42,154 bases of DNA from a bacterium. GTDB lineage: Bacteria; Cyanobacteriota; Vampirovibrionia; Obscuribacterales; JAKAZS01. Under the pieces are notes generated by a model. The model worked only from the letters and a program-made list of their open reading frames with translations, did not search any database and was not told the DNA's origin. Where the stretch lies: the NCBI GenBank assembly GCA_021815785.1, contig JAKAZS010000014.1, positions 1-42,154 on the forward strand, in the 5' to 3' direction. The number at the start of each line of letters is the position of its first letter. The first letter of the stretch is position 1. A program made the position numbers and the translations under genes. Of the stretch, positions 9,245-17,529 are shown piece by piece.

Positions 9245-10051
9245 ATGCTAAAAAATACTTTAAAAATATTATTACACTTAACCGAATTGTTTTTGTCGAG
9301 ATTTTGTGAAGAAAACTGTAGAATTTGTCATCAAAATATAATTTGGCCAATCCTTCAAACTAAACAATTTAATGAAATTAAAGCTAAAAGTTATCAAGAA
9401 CTAAATTATTGTAAACCTTACCTAAAAAATTACTTTAAAACATCACAAAGCTTATGTGAGAATTGTTTCACCAAACTGAGCCTCCAAAATTCTTACCTTA
9501 ATACTTATGAACTTAAACAGTCATTAACCTTAACCGTAGTCAGCGCCAATAAATACCAAGGACAATGTAAATGGCTTATTTATCGCTTTAAATACGTAAA
9601 TGACCGTTTGCTAGGTATTGACTTGGCAATATTGCTGCTTAAAGCTTTTCAAGGTCTCACCCCTTATCTAATCGGACAAAAAGAAAACTTGCCAGCTGAA
9701 TATTTACTTGTTCCGGTACCCCTTCACCGCCAAAAACTCCAAGAACGCAAATATAACCAAAGTTATATTTTAGCCAAAAACCTTGAACATTTATTGGCCA
9801 TAAAATTAAGTCCCCAGGCTTTAGCTAAAGTAAAAGCCACTAAATCACAACAAAGCTTAAACCGACACGATCGCTTAATTAATTTAAAGAATGCCTTTAA
9901 AGCTAATCCGCAAATTGTAACCGGAAAAAAAATAATTCTCATTGACGATGTTATCACAACGGGAGCTACGCTTACGAACTGTGCCACCGAATTGTATCGT
10001 CAAGGAGCCATTGCGGTCTATGGACTAACAGTAGCGGCAAGTATTAAATAA
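9245..10051 (+). CDS. comF: ComF-family phosphoribosyltransferase
   Basis: A 268-residue protein with an N-terminal zinc-finger-like part (CRICHQNI and LCENCFTKL, two CxxC pairs about 60 residues apart). A type I phosphoribosyltransferase domain follows, with LVPVPLHRQKLQERKYNQS, the substrate-side block QQSLNRHDRLINLKNAF, and the PRPP loop IILIDDVITTGAT. ComF is required for DNA uptake in naturally competent bacteria, and homologues (GntX, YhgH) occur widely. Its enzymatic substrate is unknown. The ATG at 9245 is chosen over an upstream GTG at 9239 because AGAAGG lies 6 bases before the ATG. It is divergent from the PLP enzyme gene and convergent with the GT87-type gene. No other competence gene is in the window. 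Confidence 0.9.
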   Translation: MLKNTLKILLHLTELFLSRFCEENCRICHQNIIWPILQTKQFNEIKAKSYQELNYCKPYLKNYFKTSQSLCENCFTKLSLQNSYLNTYELKQSLTLTVVSANKYQGQCKWLIYRFKYVNDRLLGIDLAILLLKAFQGLTPYLIGQKENLPAEYLLVPVPLHRQKLQERKYNQSYILAKNLEHLLAIKLSPQALAKVKATKSQQSLNRHDRLINLKNAFKANPQIVTGKKIILIDDVITTGATLTNCATELYRQGAIAVYGLTVAASIK

Positions 10052-10064
10052 TTTTTTAAATCAA

Positions 10065-11357
10065 TTAATTGTTCGACGCTTGAGGCAAAAAACCAGTTTG
10101 CCAATATTTATTAAGTGCAATAGCCAACAAGCAAAGGTTAACCATTAAATTAACGTATTGCCGATAGTCATATTGACCGCCAATACACAAATAATTAAGC
10201 CATGACCATACTGGATAGAAATAAAAGATTAGGCACCAAATTTTGTAACTAACATCATATTTTAAAATCTTTCCCAGATCTAATGATTTTAAAGTTAATA
10301 TTGCTGGCAACGCTAAAATTATCAGATCCTGAGCAAAACAATGTGGTGAAGTCACTAAAAAAATCAAGACAACCGAAGCTATTGACCAGTTCAAATTTTG
10401 CGAATCCTTCCATTTAGTTTGATAAAAAACCGCTAAAGCCGACATAATTCCCAAACCATAAATGACAATACTGACCAAATTAGCTATTCCCTTAGCAAAA
10501 AAGACATTAAACAAACACCTTAAACTTATAATATATTTAGTATGTGTTGTAAAAACCGGAATTGGTATTCCTTGATATTGAAATTTAGCATGAATATCAT
10601 AAAGAATTTTGGGATAATTTAAGGTAGCCTTTGTCCCACAAAACCACACCGACAAAAAAATTAATCCCAAAATTATCAATAAACTAGCCAAGAACAACTT
10701 ATACTTAGCTTTTACTAATGACAAAAGATAAAACAAACAATAATAATGGGGCTTACAAATTATTAATAATGTTGTTAAGGCATAAACAACTTGTTTAGAG
10801 AAAACAACCGCGATTAAGAACAAACTAAGACTAGTAACTATCAAAAAATTAATTTGACCTAATAAAATATCATACATTGTAGGTAAACAAGCAAATACGC
10901 CTAAGCAAAAAACAACGATATTACCATGGGCTAAACCGTTAAACTTTTGCCTAAATTTCAGTAACGACCAGAAAAAAAACAGCAATGAAAAAACGGTAAA
11001 GAAGATATAGCCATAATTAAAATTTAAAAGTAATAGCGGTAAAAATACTATTCCAACAAATGGCGGATAATCTGTATAATATTCATATGGCTGAGCAGGA
11101 TAAATAAGTGACTGAAATACGGTTTTTTGCAAATCAGGGCTAAAAATATTATGCCCTTGGCCAATATTAATTATTTTAGCAAACATGTAATATCTAGTAT
11201 AATCGAGGAAAAAATAGGGATTTTTGCAAATGGTACTATAAAAATTGTTTGGCCAAACAAAATTCAACCATAAACCCAAAAAACTTATGGCATATAGAAC
11301 TAATAACAATATATATAATATTGAAAACAGCCTTATCCAAGAAATTTTAAACAGCAA
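10065..11357 (-). CDS. DUF2029/GT87-like membrane glycosyltransferase
   Basis: A 430-residue protein with about ten predicted transmembrane segments. The first extracytoplasmic loop after helix 1 contains LDYTRYYMFAKIINIGQGHN and a YPPFVGIVFLPLLLL stretch. Later come LGQINFLIVTSLSLFLIAVV and ICKPHYYCLFYLLSLV. The GQIN, KP and PPF patterns with this spacing are typical of DUF2029 (GT87), the polyprenyl-phosphomannose-dependent mannosyltransferases known from mycobacteria. The sugar and acceptor here are unknown. It is convergent with comF (13-base gap) and lies 37 bases downstream of the TPR gene on the same strand, probably co-transcribed. Confidence 0.8.
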   Translation of the reverse strand: MLFKISWIRLFSILYILLLVLYAISFLGLWLNFVWPNNFYSTICKNPYFFLDYTRYYMFAKIINIGQGHNIFSPDLQKTVFQSLIYPAQPYEYYTDYPPFVGIVFLPLLLLNFNYGYIFFTVFSLLFFFWSLLKFRQKFNGLAHGNIVVFCLGVFACLPTMYDILLGQINFLIVTSLSLFLIAVVFSKQVVYALTTLLIICKPHYYCLFYLLSLVKAKYKLFLASLLIILGLIFLSVWFCGTKATLNYPKILYDIHAKFQYQGIPIPVFTTHTKYIISLRCLFNVFFAKGIANLVSIVIYGLGIMSALAVFYQTKWKDSQNLNWSIASVVLIFLVTSPHCFAQDLIILALPAILTLKSLDLGKILKYDVSYKIWCLIFYFYPVWSWLNYLCIGGQYDYRQYVNLMVNLCLLAIALNKYWQTGFLPQASNN

Positions 11358-11394
11358 AACAATTTACCAAATCCTTATTAATAAAACCAAAGCT

Positions 11395-12900
11395 TTATGC
11401 ATCATTATTTTCCATAATTTTATTAGCACAAGCCATTATATGTTCAGCTTCAGATTCACGAAAGGTCTTGCCTAAAATTAACGACATCCCTTTTAAAGAT
11501 ACAACTAACTCTTGATGATTTGGCCCCAAATACTTTGTTTTTAAATCAATGGCTTTTTGCAGCATTGGCTCAGCCAATTCAAAATTATTATTACTAACCA
11601 TATCTAAAGCCACAGTATTAAGACTTTGGGCGACTTTAATACCACTATCAACCATAATATTATTTTTCGTATTTAATATTTCACTTAAATATTTTTTAGT
11701 TTCAGGAATATCCTTCTGGTAATAGGAACATTCCATTAATTTAGCTTTAACTAAACACAATTCATCAAGATTAGCTTTTTCAAATTTTTGCCTAAGTTCA
11801 ATAAGCCTTAACCAATAAGGCTTAGCTTTAGCATAACGCTTTTGCTTTTGATACAGATTTGCATATTTAAATAAAGTTTCATCTAAAAGCGGGTTATTGG
11901 CTGGCGAATCATTACGTTCTAAAATCTGCAACGACTGTCGTAAATAATCTTCAGCCTGACTAAAATTTTCTTGCATCTGGCTAATTGTAACCAGTTCCAA
12001 AAATAAAGGCACAAGATTTAAATGATTATTGCCATAAACTCGTTCTTTCATCGTAAGCGCACGCTTTACTGATTTAAAGGCTATATCAAATTTTTGTTGA
12101 CCGGTATATATTCTGGCTAAAATTAATAAAGTAGAACAAACATCTTGGTGATTAGGACCTAATTTTATTTCTTTAATATTTAGAATTTTCAAAGCATATT
12201 CTAAAGCTTCACTTAATTCATCATTAAGGATTAAAATTTCGACAATTTGTTCATAAAAATAGATTATTTCCAAATCATTTGGTTCAATTATTTCTTGAAC
12301 AATCGCTAAAGCTTTTTTTGAATAACTACAAGCTTTAGTATAATCTTTAATCATTAATTCCAAATTACTTAAATTAATCAAACTACGAGCAACTTCAATA
12401 TTATTTTTACCTAAAGCTTTTTCTCTAATTAATAATGCACCTTTAAGCATTTGACAGGCTTTTTCATACTGATTTTTGGACTGAGCAATTAAAGCTAAAT
12501 TAGTTAAACCAATCGCCACTTCCGGATGTTCAGAACCATGGGTTTTGGCATAAATTGACGTCAATTTCTTACAAAATGGCTCAGCCAAAGCAGGCATTCC
12601 CATCTCAAAATATAAAGCTGACATCGCGTTTAAAATAGGAACAAGATTTGGGTCTTCAGAAGAAAATAACCGTTCAAAAGCACTAAAAGCTTTCTTTAAG
12701 AATAACTCGGCTTCTTTAAAATTATTATTGCGTTGATATAACTCACCAAGTTTTTGAGCCAAATTTGCTATTTGTTTATAATCACGTTCGCTTTCAAACT
12801 TTTCCAAATCATCTTTCAACTGTGACAATAGATTTTGGTTAATCATTGTTTTTTTTACAGATTTATTGGCTAAGTTACCACTTGACGTATAATCAACCAT
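11395..12900 (-). CDS. Tetratricopeptide repeat protein, kinesin-light-chain type
   Basis: A 501-residue protein made almost entirely of TPRs with the roughly 42-residue spacing and NLALIAxxxxxYEKAxxxLxxALxIREKxLGxxHxxVA pattern of kinesin-light-chain repeats. Clear copies lie around residues 80-340, for example LINLSNLELMIKDYTKACSY and LGPNHQDVCSTLLILARIY, with weaker repeats to the C-terminus, which again has LGPNHQELVVSL. There is no signal peptide or membrane segment, so it is probably cytosolic, and no effector domain is fused. TPR domains bind other proteins, so the partner cannot be deduced. ATG start at 12900, with GGAG about 13 bases upstream. A second ATG 18 codons later (MINQNLLSQL) is possible. 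Confidence 0.85.
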   Translation of the reverse strand: MVDYTSSGNLANKSVKKTMINQNLLSQLKDDLEKFESERDYKQIANLAQKLGELYQRNNNFKEAELFLKKAFSAFERLFSSEDPNLVPILNAMSALYFEMGMPALAEPFCKKLTSIYAKTHGSEHPEVAIGLTNLALIAQSKNQYEKACQMLKGALLIREKALGKNNIEVARSLINLSNLELMIKDYTKACSYSKKALAIVQEIIEPNDLEIIYFYEQIVEILILNDELSEALEYALKILNIKEIKLGPNHQDVCSTLLILARIYTGQQKFDIAFKSVKRALTMKERVYGNNHLNLVPLFLELVTISQMQENFSQAEDYLRQSLQILERNDSPANNPLLDETLFKYANLYQKQKRYAKAKPYWLRLIELRQKFEKANLDELCLVKAKLMECSYYQKDIPETKKYLSEILNTKNNIMVDSGIKVAQSLNTVALDMVSNNNFELAEPMLQKAIDLKTKYLGPNHQELVVSLKGMSLILGKTFRESEAEHIMACANKIMENNDA

Positions 12901-13227
12901 TTATTACTAATACTCCAATTGTCTGCGCCAAAATATAGACTCTATAAAATTTATACCAAAAAAACCTTAAATCTAATAACATTAAACATTAAAATTTTAT
13001 TGATTATTACTAATTGTATTAATTGGGAAATTCTCAACATAAAATCTACTAAATCATATAATATTAATTGCAAAAAAAATGAGGGATGTTGACTCACCCC
13101 TCATTTTAAATACTTACTTAAAACTCCTGAAGTAAAACAGAATCAGATTATTTGCTTAGGCTAAACGGACAATATTATTAGCCCTAAACAGAATAACAAA
13201 ATCTATACATATGTGTGAAAACTTTTC
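12901..13227. other. 327-base non-coding stretch
   Basis: This stretch lies between the TPR gene and the Gly/His-rich protein gene. The only structure I see is the intrinsic terminator at 13071-13107. The rest is AT-rich, with no convincing short reading frame or RNA gene. Confidence 0.6.
13071..13107 (-). terminator. Intrinsic terminator of the Gly/His-rich protein gene
   Basis: A perfect 10-bp inverted repeat (AAAATGAGGG at 13076-13085, CCCTCATTTT at 13098-13107) encloses a 12-base loop. On the minus strand the stem runs into eight consecutive T, the usual rho-independent form. It lies about 120 bases downstream of the stop at 13228 on the same strand. Confidence 0.8.
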
Positions 13228-14049
13228 CTAATTAGGCTTAATGGACTTCAAATAGCCCAAAGTAAGATTAACAAGTTTTTGCAACAATTTGGCATGAATA
13301 TTGTAATACTTTTCACTAAAACCCCATTGCTTCAATTTAGCATCCCAAACCGGCAACGAGATAACATTAAAGAAAACCTTGGTTTCAAAACAACGTTTTT
13401 CCCGATAAAACCAGGTAACACCGATGACTTCAATAAAAGTTCGGGCTTCATGATGAATATGAAACCCGTTAGCTGGTTTTATTTGAAAATAACGGCGCCA
13501 AATATGAGTTTTACCGCTTGCCTTGGGATAAATCATACTTGGCAAGCCATTGGCGGTAAAATGATATTGGCTAAAATTTAAGCCAATTAAATTATCATAA
13601 AATTCATTCTGCGGATAAATATCCGTATGCTTACTGTCAATACAGTTAATGTTCAGATATTGGGCAAAACTTTCCAATTCATGGTAAAGACTGCTAATGC
13701 CATGATTAACGACATGCAGATAAAGACTACGCGAATTATCCTTAATACCACTTTGCAGAGCCGTTATCCCATCACTATGACTACCCGGATGACCAAAATC
13801 AGGATTATCATTAAGACTTACCTGTCCCAAAGACTGAGAATTATTAGCGTTAGTAGCATGGGCAAAGTAAGCAAAAGCTAAAGTCTCAAGAGCAATACTA
13901 TGCCCAACGCAAAAACTTAAATCATGGGAAGCTAGCATAACGGTGGTTAAGGCCGTATGCCCAGTTAAACCATGCCCAAACGCCAAAGCATGATCTGTAG
14001 TGCTATGGCCACTACTACTACCGCCATGACCACTTGAACCAGTATCCAT
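13228..14049 (-). CDS. Orphan protein with Gly/Ser/His-rich N-terminus
   Basis: I do not recognise this 273-residue protein. Its first 25 residues are a Gly-Ser-His tract (MDTGSSGHGGSSSGHS). A mildly hydrophobic stretch with regularly spaced histidines follows (LAFGHGLTGH, VMLASHDLSF, CVGHSIALETLAFAYFAHA). From about residue 85 there is an ordinary globular region rich in aromatics and His, ending in a basic tail. The N-terminal composition suggests metal binding or a flexible linker, but no known metal-site signature is complete. The start is set by AGGAGG six bases before the ATG at 14049, which rules out the longer frame opening at 14070. It is divergent from the APH-like kinase gene (89 bases between starts) and has its own terminator, so it is probably monocistronic. 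Confidence 0.75.
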   Translation of the reverse strand: MDTGSSGHGGSSSGHSTTDHALAFGHGLTGHTALTTVMLASHDLSFCVGHSIALETLAFAYFAHATNANNSQSLGQVSLNDNPDFGHPGSHSDGITALQSGIKDNSRSLYLHVVNHGISSLYHELESFAQYLNINCIDSKHTDIYPQNEFYDNLIGLNFSQYHFTANGLPSMIYPKASGKTHIWRRYFQIKPANGFHIHHEARTFIEVIGVTWFYREKRCFETKVFFNVISLPVWDAKLKQWGFSEKYYNIHAKLLQKLVNLTLGYLKSIKPN

Positions 14050-14054
14050 ATTTA

Positions 14055-14060
14055 TCCTCC
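14055..14060 (-). promoter_or_regulatory. Start-deciding ribosome binding site (AGGAGG)
   Basis: AGGAGG followed by ATAAAT and ATG on the minus strand. It selects the ATG at 14049 for the Gly/His-rich protein rather than the in-frame ATG 21 bases upstream. Confidence 0.75.
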
Positions 14061-14138
14061 TATTAGTCACGTTATTTTCTAGCCCAAATAAAGATCAATA
14101 AGTTACAATAGAATTAGGAATACTTAAGAGTCTTAATC

Positions 14139-15125
14139 GTGACCCCAAATACCCCTGAAAGTGAATATTTAAAACCAATCAGTCTTGTACCCCAAGCTAA
14201 ACTAAATGCCTGGCTCGATGAATTTTATGGCAAAAGAACTAAAATCACTTTTACCCAAATATTAAGGCATCGGGACTTTTCCTACGTAGCCAGGATTTTT
14301 ATTGAAGATGCCTTGCCAAAATCAATTATATTTAAATTAGTCCTACCACCTTGGCATATTGAGCAAGACATTATCGAAAGAATTTTAATTCCATCTATAG
14401 CTCATTCACCGCAAATCTATATGACTGCCCATTACAATCGAATGACAGCCTTATTTATCGAAGATTTCGGACCATCTAATTTACTTAGTCATGTCAACGC
14501 TAAAATTGCCAGTTATCTAGGTGAAAGTTTAGCTAAATTCCATCGCAGTTACTGTTATCGAGTTGATGAAATAGCCCAGTTAAATATTTTAAACATGCTA
14601 ACTTCTATGGAAATACCGTCATTTGTCGAAAATCTGATTAAAAACATCGAAACCTATAACCTTCAAATTAACTCAAATCAACTTAGCTTAATCAGTAATT
14701 TTGCCAACAATATTGCTAATGCCTTAGCTCCCGAACCTATTTCCCTAATTCATGGCGACTTTTATGCCGAAAACATCATTTACAACAGTGACAAATTACA
14801 TTTTATTGACTGGTCATGGTTCACTGCTATAAGTTTTCCGCTGCTTGATCTAGCTAGTATAATTTCTCATTCACCCAAAAATGGTCAGTTGACAGAATTT
14901 AAACAAAATATTCTAGAATCTTATTGTTTTGAATCAGGACGATTTTTATCAGAAATAATCAATTTACTACCTTATGCCCATGCGCTCAACAAGTTATTAT
15001 TTTTAAACTGGCTGATTTTAAGAAAAAATATGGGGATTGAAGGAACCACTGTTGGACCAGTAAATGACCTTATGGTTGTGACCATCAATGAGATTAATGA
15101 GATTATTCAAACTACAAAAGAATAA
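14139..15125 (+). CDS. Aminoglycoside phosphotransferase/choline kinase-like kinase
   Basis: A 328-residue protein of the APH superfamily of small-molecule kinases. The catalytic loop and Mg-binding parts are intact: LIHGDFYAENIIYNSDKLHFIDWSW carries the Brenner-type HGDxxxxN followed by the IDW aspartate. The N-lobe shows IIFKLVLPP as a probable ATP-lysine strand and ALFIEDFGP in the hinge region. Substrates in this superfamily include antibiotics, choline, sugars and unknown metabolites, and nothing here singles out a resistance enzyme. The start is GTG at 14139, preceded by a weak AAGAG about 8 bases upstream. It is divergent from the Gly/His-rich orphan and followed by about 115 bases before the convergent peptidase gene. 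Confidence 0.85.
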   Translation: MTPNTPESEYLKPISLVPQAKLNAWLDEFYGKRTKITFTQILRHRDFSYVARIFIEDALPKSIIFKLVLPPWHIEQDIIERILIPSIAHSPQIYMTAHYNRMTALFIEDFGPSNLLSHVNAKIASYLGESLAKFHRSYCYRVDEIAQLNILNMLTSMEIPSFVENLIKNIETYNLQINSNQLSLISNFANNIANALAPEPISLIHGDFYAENIIYNSDKLHFIDWSWFTAISFPLLDLASIISHSPKNGQLTEFKQNILESYCFESGRFLSEIINLLPYAHALNKLLFLNWLILRKNMGIEGTTVGPVNDLMVVTINEINEIIQTTKE

Positions 15126-15242
15126 TTGATTTAAATTCCGAATTTTCACCATAAATCAGCAGTACGAATTTTTCAAACCTTAATCAAATAAAATCAAATG
15201 CTTGTTTACAACACTTTTAGGAAAGATCAAGAAGTGCGCTAA

Positions 15243-16367
15243 TTATTTCAAATCGAGGTAAGGAGCCTTAGTAAGGCTAATTGAACCTTCCTGGGTCACG
15301 AGCATATCATCTTCAATTCTGACACCACCAAGGCCTTCAACATAAATTCCCGGTTCATTAGTTATTACAGCACCTGGTTCAAACGGAAATTGTTCATAGT
15401 CATAAGGATCATGAACCAATAAACCCACTGAATGCCCTAGACCGTGGGTAAAGTACTGACCAAAGCCACGGCTTTCAATATAATCACGCGCGACCTTATC
15501 ATATTCAACCCATTTAAGACCTGGTTTTAAGGCCATAGCTGCTTTATGGTTAGCCGCTAAAACAATCTGATAAATTTCCACCATTTGGGGGTTGGGCTCT
15601 AAGCCTGGAACAAAAATTGTGCGAGTAAGATCCGAACAATAACCACCAGGAAACAATCCACCAAAATCAAGAATAACTGGCTCACCAGCTTTAACTTTAC
15701 GCGAACTGGTTTTGTGATGCGGAATCGCTGAATTAGGCCCACTAGCTACAATCGAAGGAAAACTATTGGAAATTGCCCCATATTTTCGTAACCGTGTGTC
15801 CAGTTCAAAAGCGATTTGTTCTTCGGTCATACCAGCGACAATTATTTTGGCCACTTCCTCAAAAACCTTACAGGTTTTGTTACAGGCATATTCAATTAAT
15901 TCAGCTTCTTCAGTTGATTTAAACTGCCTTAATTGCTCAACCAAATTAGATATTGGAATTAGTTTAGCCTTTATTTTTGCTAGCCATTGATTAGCCAATT
16001 CGTAGGATAATAAATGAGACTCAAAACCAATTAAATTATTGAGGTTCAGACCATTGAGCTCAAGCGTTCGATTAATAACATCAATAAGATTTTGACCACG
16101 TTCTAACTTCACTAAAGTGAAATTCGGAGCCTCTAATTGAGCCCTCGACCAATATCGGGCATCAGTAATAAGGTAATTGGCATCCTTGGCAATTAGCAAA
16201 ACGCCAGTAGTCCCCGAAAAGCCACTTAGATAATAGACATTATTGTTATTGCCTTCAAAAGTTCTAATTAAAAAAGCATCTAGATTATGCGATTTTAAAA
16301 GTTGCTGAAATTTGTCAATTCGTGTCATAAAATCAATTTGGAAAGCATTAATCATAAAAATCAGCAA
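15243..16367 (-). CDS. pepP: Xaa-Pro aminopeptidase (M24 family)
   Basis: A cytosolic metallopeptidase removing N-terminal residues that precede proline. It has an N-terminal creatinase-like domain (LDAFLIRTFEGNNNNVYYLSG, LITDARYW) and a C-terminal pita-bread catalytic domain. The five dinuclear-metal ligands are readable: Asp in ILDFGG, Asp in CSDLTRTIF, His in THGLGHSVGL, Glu in NEPGIYVEG and Glu in VRIEDDM. About 360 residues is usual for the short type (YqhT/PepQ-like) rather than the 440-residue E. coli PepP. Three starts compete: TTG 16367, ATG 16355 and ATG 16328 (MTRIDKFQQ). The last fits the family N-terminus best, but none has a good ribosome binding site. Confidence 0.92.
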   Translation of the reverse strand: MLIFMINAFQIDFMTRIDKFQQLLKSHNLDAFLIRTFEGNNNNVYYLSGFSGTTGVLLIAKDANYLITDARYWSRAQLEAPNFTLVKLERGQNLIDVINRTLELNGLNLNNLIGFESHLLSYELANQWLAKIKAKLIPISNLVEQLRQFKSTEEAELIEYACNKTCKVFEEVAKIIVAGMTEEQIAFELDTRLRKYGAISNSFPSIVASGPNSAIPHHKTSSRKVKAGEPVILDFGGLFPGGYCSDLTRTIFVPGLEPNPQMVEIYQIVLAANHKAAMALKPGLKWVEYDKVARDYIESRGFGQYFTHGLGHSVGLLVHDPYDYEQFPFEPGAVITNEPGIYVEGLGGVRIEDDMLVTQEGSISLTKAPYLDLK

Positions 16368-16731
16368 GCCTTACAGAAGGGATAAGTATTAACACTATAT
16401 TATAAGCTTTAATTTTGAATAAGAATTAATAATTTGCCAAATGCAAGTTATTAATTCTTAAATGTTCTTAATTGTCTTATTTAAATGAGGAATTATATAT
16501 AAAGAAGAAAATAATTTTATTTAAGCTTAAAACTTAAAATATTAGTAGAAAAAATTCAAGTAAAGTAAATTTACATTTAGCTAAATATCTCACAACTATA
16601 ATAATTAGTGCCAAATAAGGCAAAAACGCCGCACTGATACAGTTAACCAAGCTACGCTAACAGTCAAATTAAGCGGTATTCTTCAAAATTAAAAAATGTA
16701 TTATTAAGTTTATTCACCAGGGATTAAAAAC
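16368..16731. other. 364-base non-coding stretch rich in inverted repeats
   Basis: No reading frame is convincing here. It holds a near-perfect hairpin (16421-16459), a middle part with several short inverted repeats (about 16605-16675, including TGCC/GGCA and AGTGC/GCACT pairs), and the left arm of a long terminator-like repeat that begins at 16691 and enters the DUF4239 gene. Confidence 0.6.
16421..16459. repeat. 17-bp inverted repeat, five-base loop
   Basis: Arms at 16421-16437 and 16443-16459 pair along all 17 positions with a single G-T wobble. The loop is CAAAT. The lower stem is nearly pure A/T and the tip is GC-containing (TTGC/GCAA). On neither strand is it followed by a clear T tract, so it is not a standard terminator. 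It lies in the gap upstream of the M24 peptidase gene. Confidence 0.7.
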
Positions 16732-16748
16732 TTAATAATGCATTTTTT
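16691..16748 (-). terminator. Long intrinsic terminator overlapping the end of the DUF4239 gene
   Basis: Arms at 16691-16711 and 16728-16748 are complementary over 21 positions with one G-T wobble, around a 16-base loop. Each strand reads A6 into the stem and T6 out of it, so it could work in both directions. The stop codon of the DUF4239 protein (16732-16734) and its last few codons lie inside the right arm. Confidence 0.75.
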
Positions 16749-17505
16749 CAAATTCATATCCGTTCAAATCAAAAACAAAAGCATCTGGCTTTATTTTTAA
16801 ATCACCTGAAAAAGGATAGCCAAACATTTCGACCATTAAAAGGTTAAATAAAATCAATAAAGTAACTAAAACAGTCATAAATATTTGAAGGCTGAAGTTT
16901 TTTAAATAAAAGAAATAGGTAAACATTATCGTAATTAAACCACCACACCATAAAAAGCTATGAATCACTGGGCCAAAAGATGGAGAAGCAGCTAATAAGC
17001 GTTTGTGCCTGGCATCCGAAACGTTAGTGATTAAATTTAACAATTGTGCATGCAAATTAGATTCCTGATTATCTTTAGGCTTAAAACAAGCAATAATCGA
17101 CCAAATCTTTAAAAATTCCTTACGGGCATTAACACTATAATCACCTTTTTCCATAGCGTTCCATTCATCAGTTACGACCAAATTAGTATAGGCAATAATC
17201 GAATTTTCAGCCTTGGTTTTAAAATCAATTGGCATTCCATAACAAAGATGATAAATATTACGCAAACAAGTTGCTTCATCTTGCACATTTACTCTAGCAG
17301 CTTGAAAATCGCTTAAAGCACTAGCTACGATTAAACCTAACACTATTGAGTATAATGCTGCAGCTATCGACAAAAATGCACTAGCTTGATGTTCGTACTG
17401 ACCTGTATAAAATTTATTTAAAATTTTACGTGTAAACACCAAACCGGATAATACAAGTCCAATACTACAAATTGTTAATATAATCAAGCTTAAATAAGAG
17501 CCCAT
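16732..17505 (-). CDS. DUF4239 (bestrophin-like) membrane protein
   Basis: A 257-residue protein with four hydrophobic segments in two pairs: residues about 5-25 and 45-65, then about 185-205 and 210-230. A soluble helical part lies between them. The pattern LSIAAALYSIVLGLIVASALSDFQAARVNVQDEATCLRNIYHL, given here in outline only, matches DUF4239, an uncharacterised family with a bestrophin-like arrangement. Ion transport has been suggested for it by fold but is not proven. It lies 24 bases downstream of the glycogen debranching gene on the same strand, probably one transcript ending at the overlapping terminator. Confidence 0.82.
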   Translation of the reverse strand: MGSYLSLIILTICSIGLVLSGLVFTRKILNKFYTGQYEHQASAFLSIAAALYSIVLGLIVASALSDFQAARVNVQDEATCLRNIYHLCYGMPIDFKTKAENSIIAYTNLVVTDEWNAMEKGDYSVNARKEFLKIWSIIACFKPKDNQESNLHAQLLNLITNVSDARHKRLLAASPSFGPVIHSFLWCGGLITIMFTYFFYLKNFSLQIFMTVLVTLLILFNLLMVEMFGYPFSGDLKIKPDAFVFDLNGYEFEKMHY

Positions 17506-17529
17506 ATTATCCTCATCAATTCAGTCATA

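Noticed and set aside
14139..15125. Antibiotic resistance gene (aminoglycoside phosphotransferase)
   Set aside because: Only the general kinase fold and catalytic loop are recognisable. Nothing shows specificity for an antibiotic, and no mobile element is adjacent.
16605..16680. tRNA-like box-A sequence (TAGCGTAGCTTGG) on the minus strand
   Set aside because: No consistent D arm, anticodon arm, T arm or acceptor stem can be folded around it, so it is not called as a tRNA.
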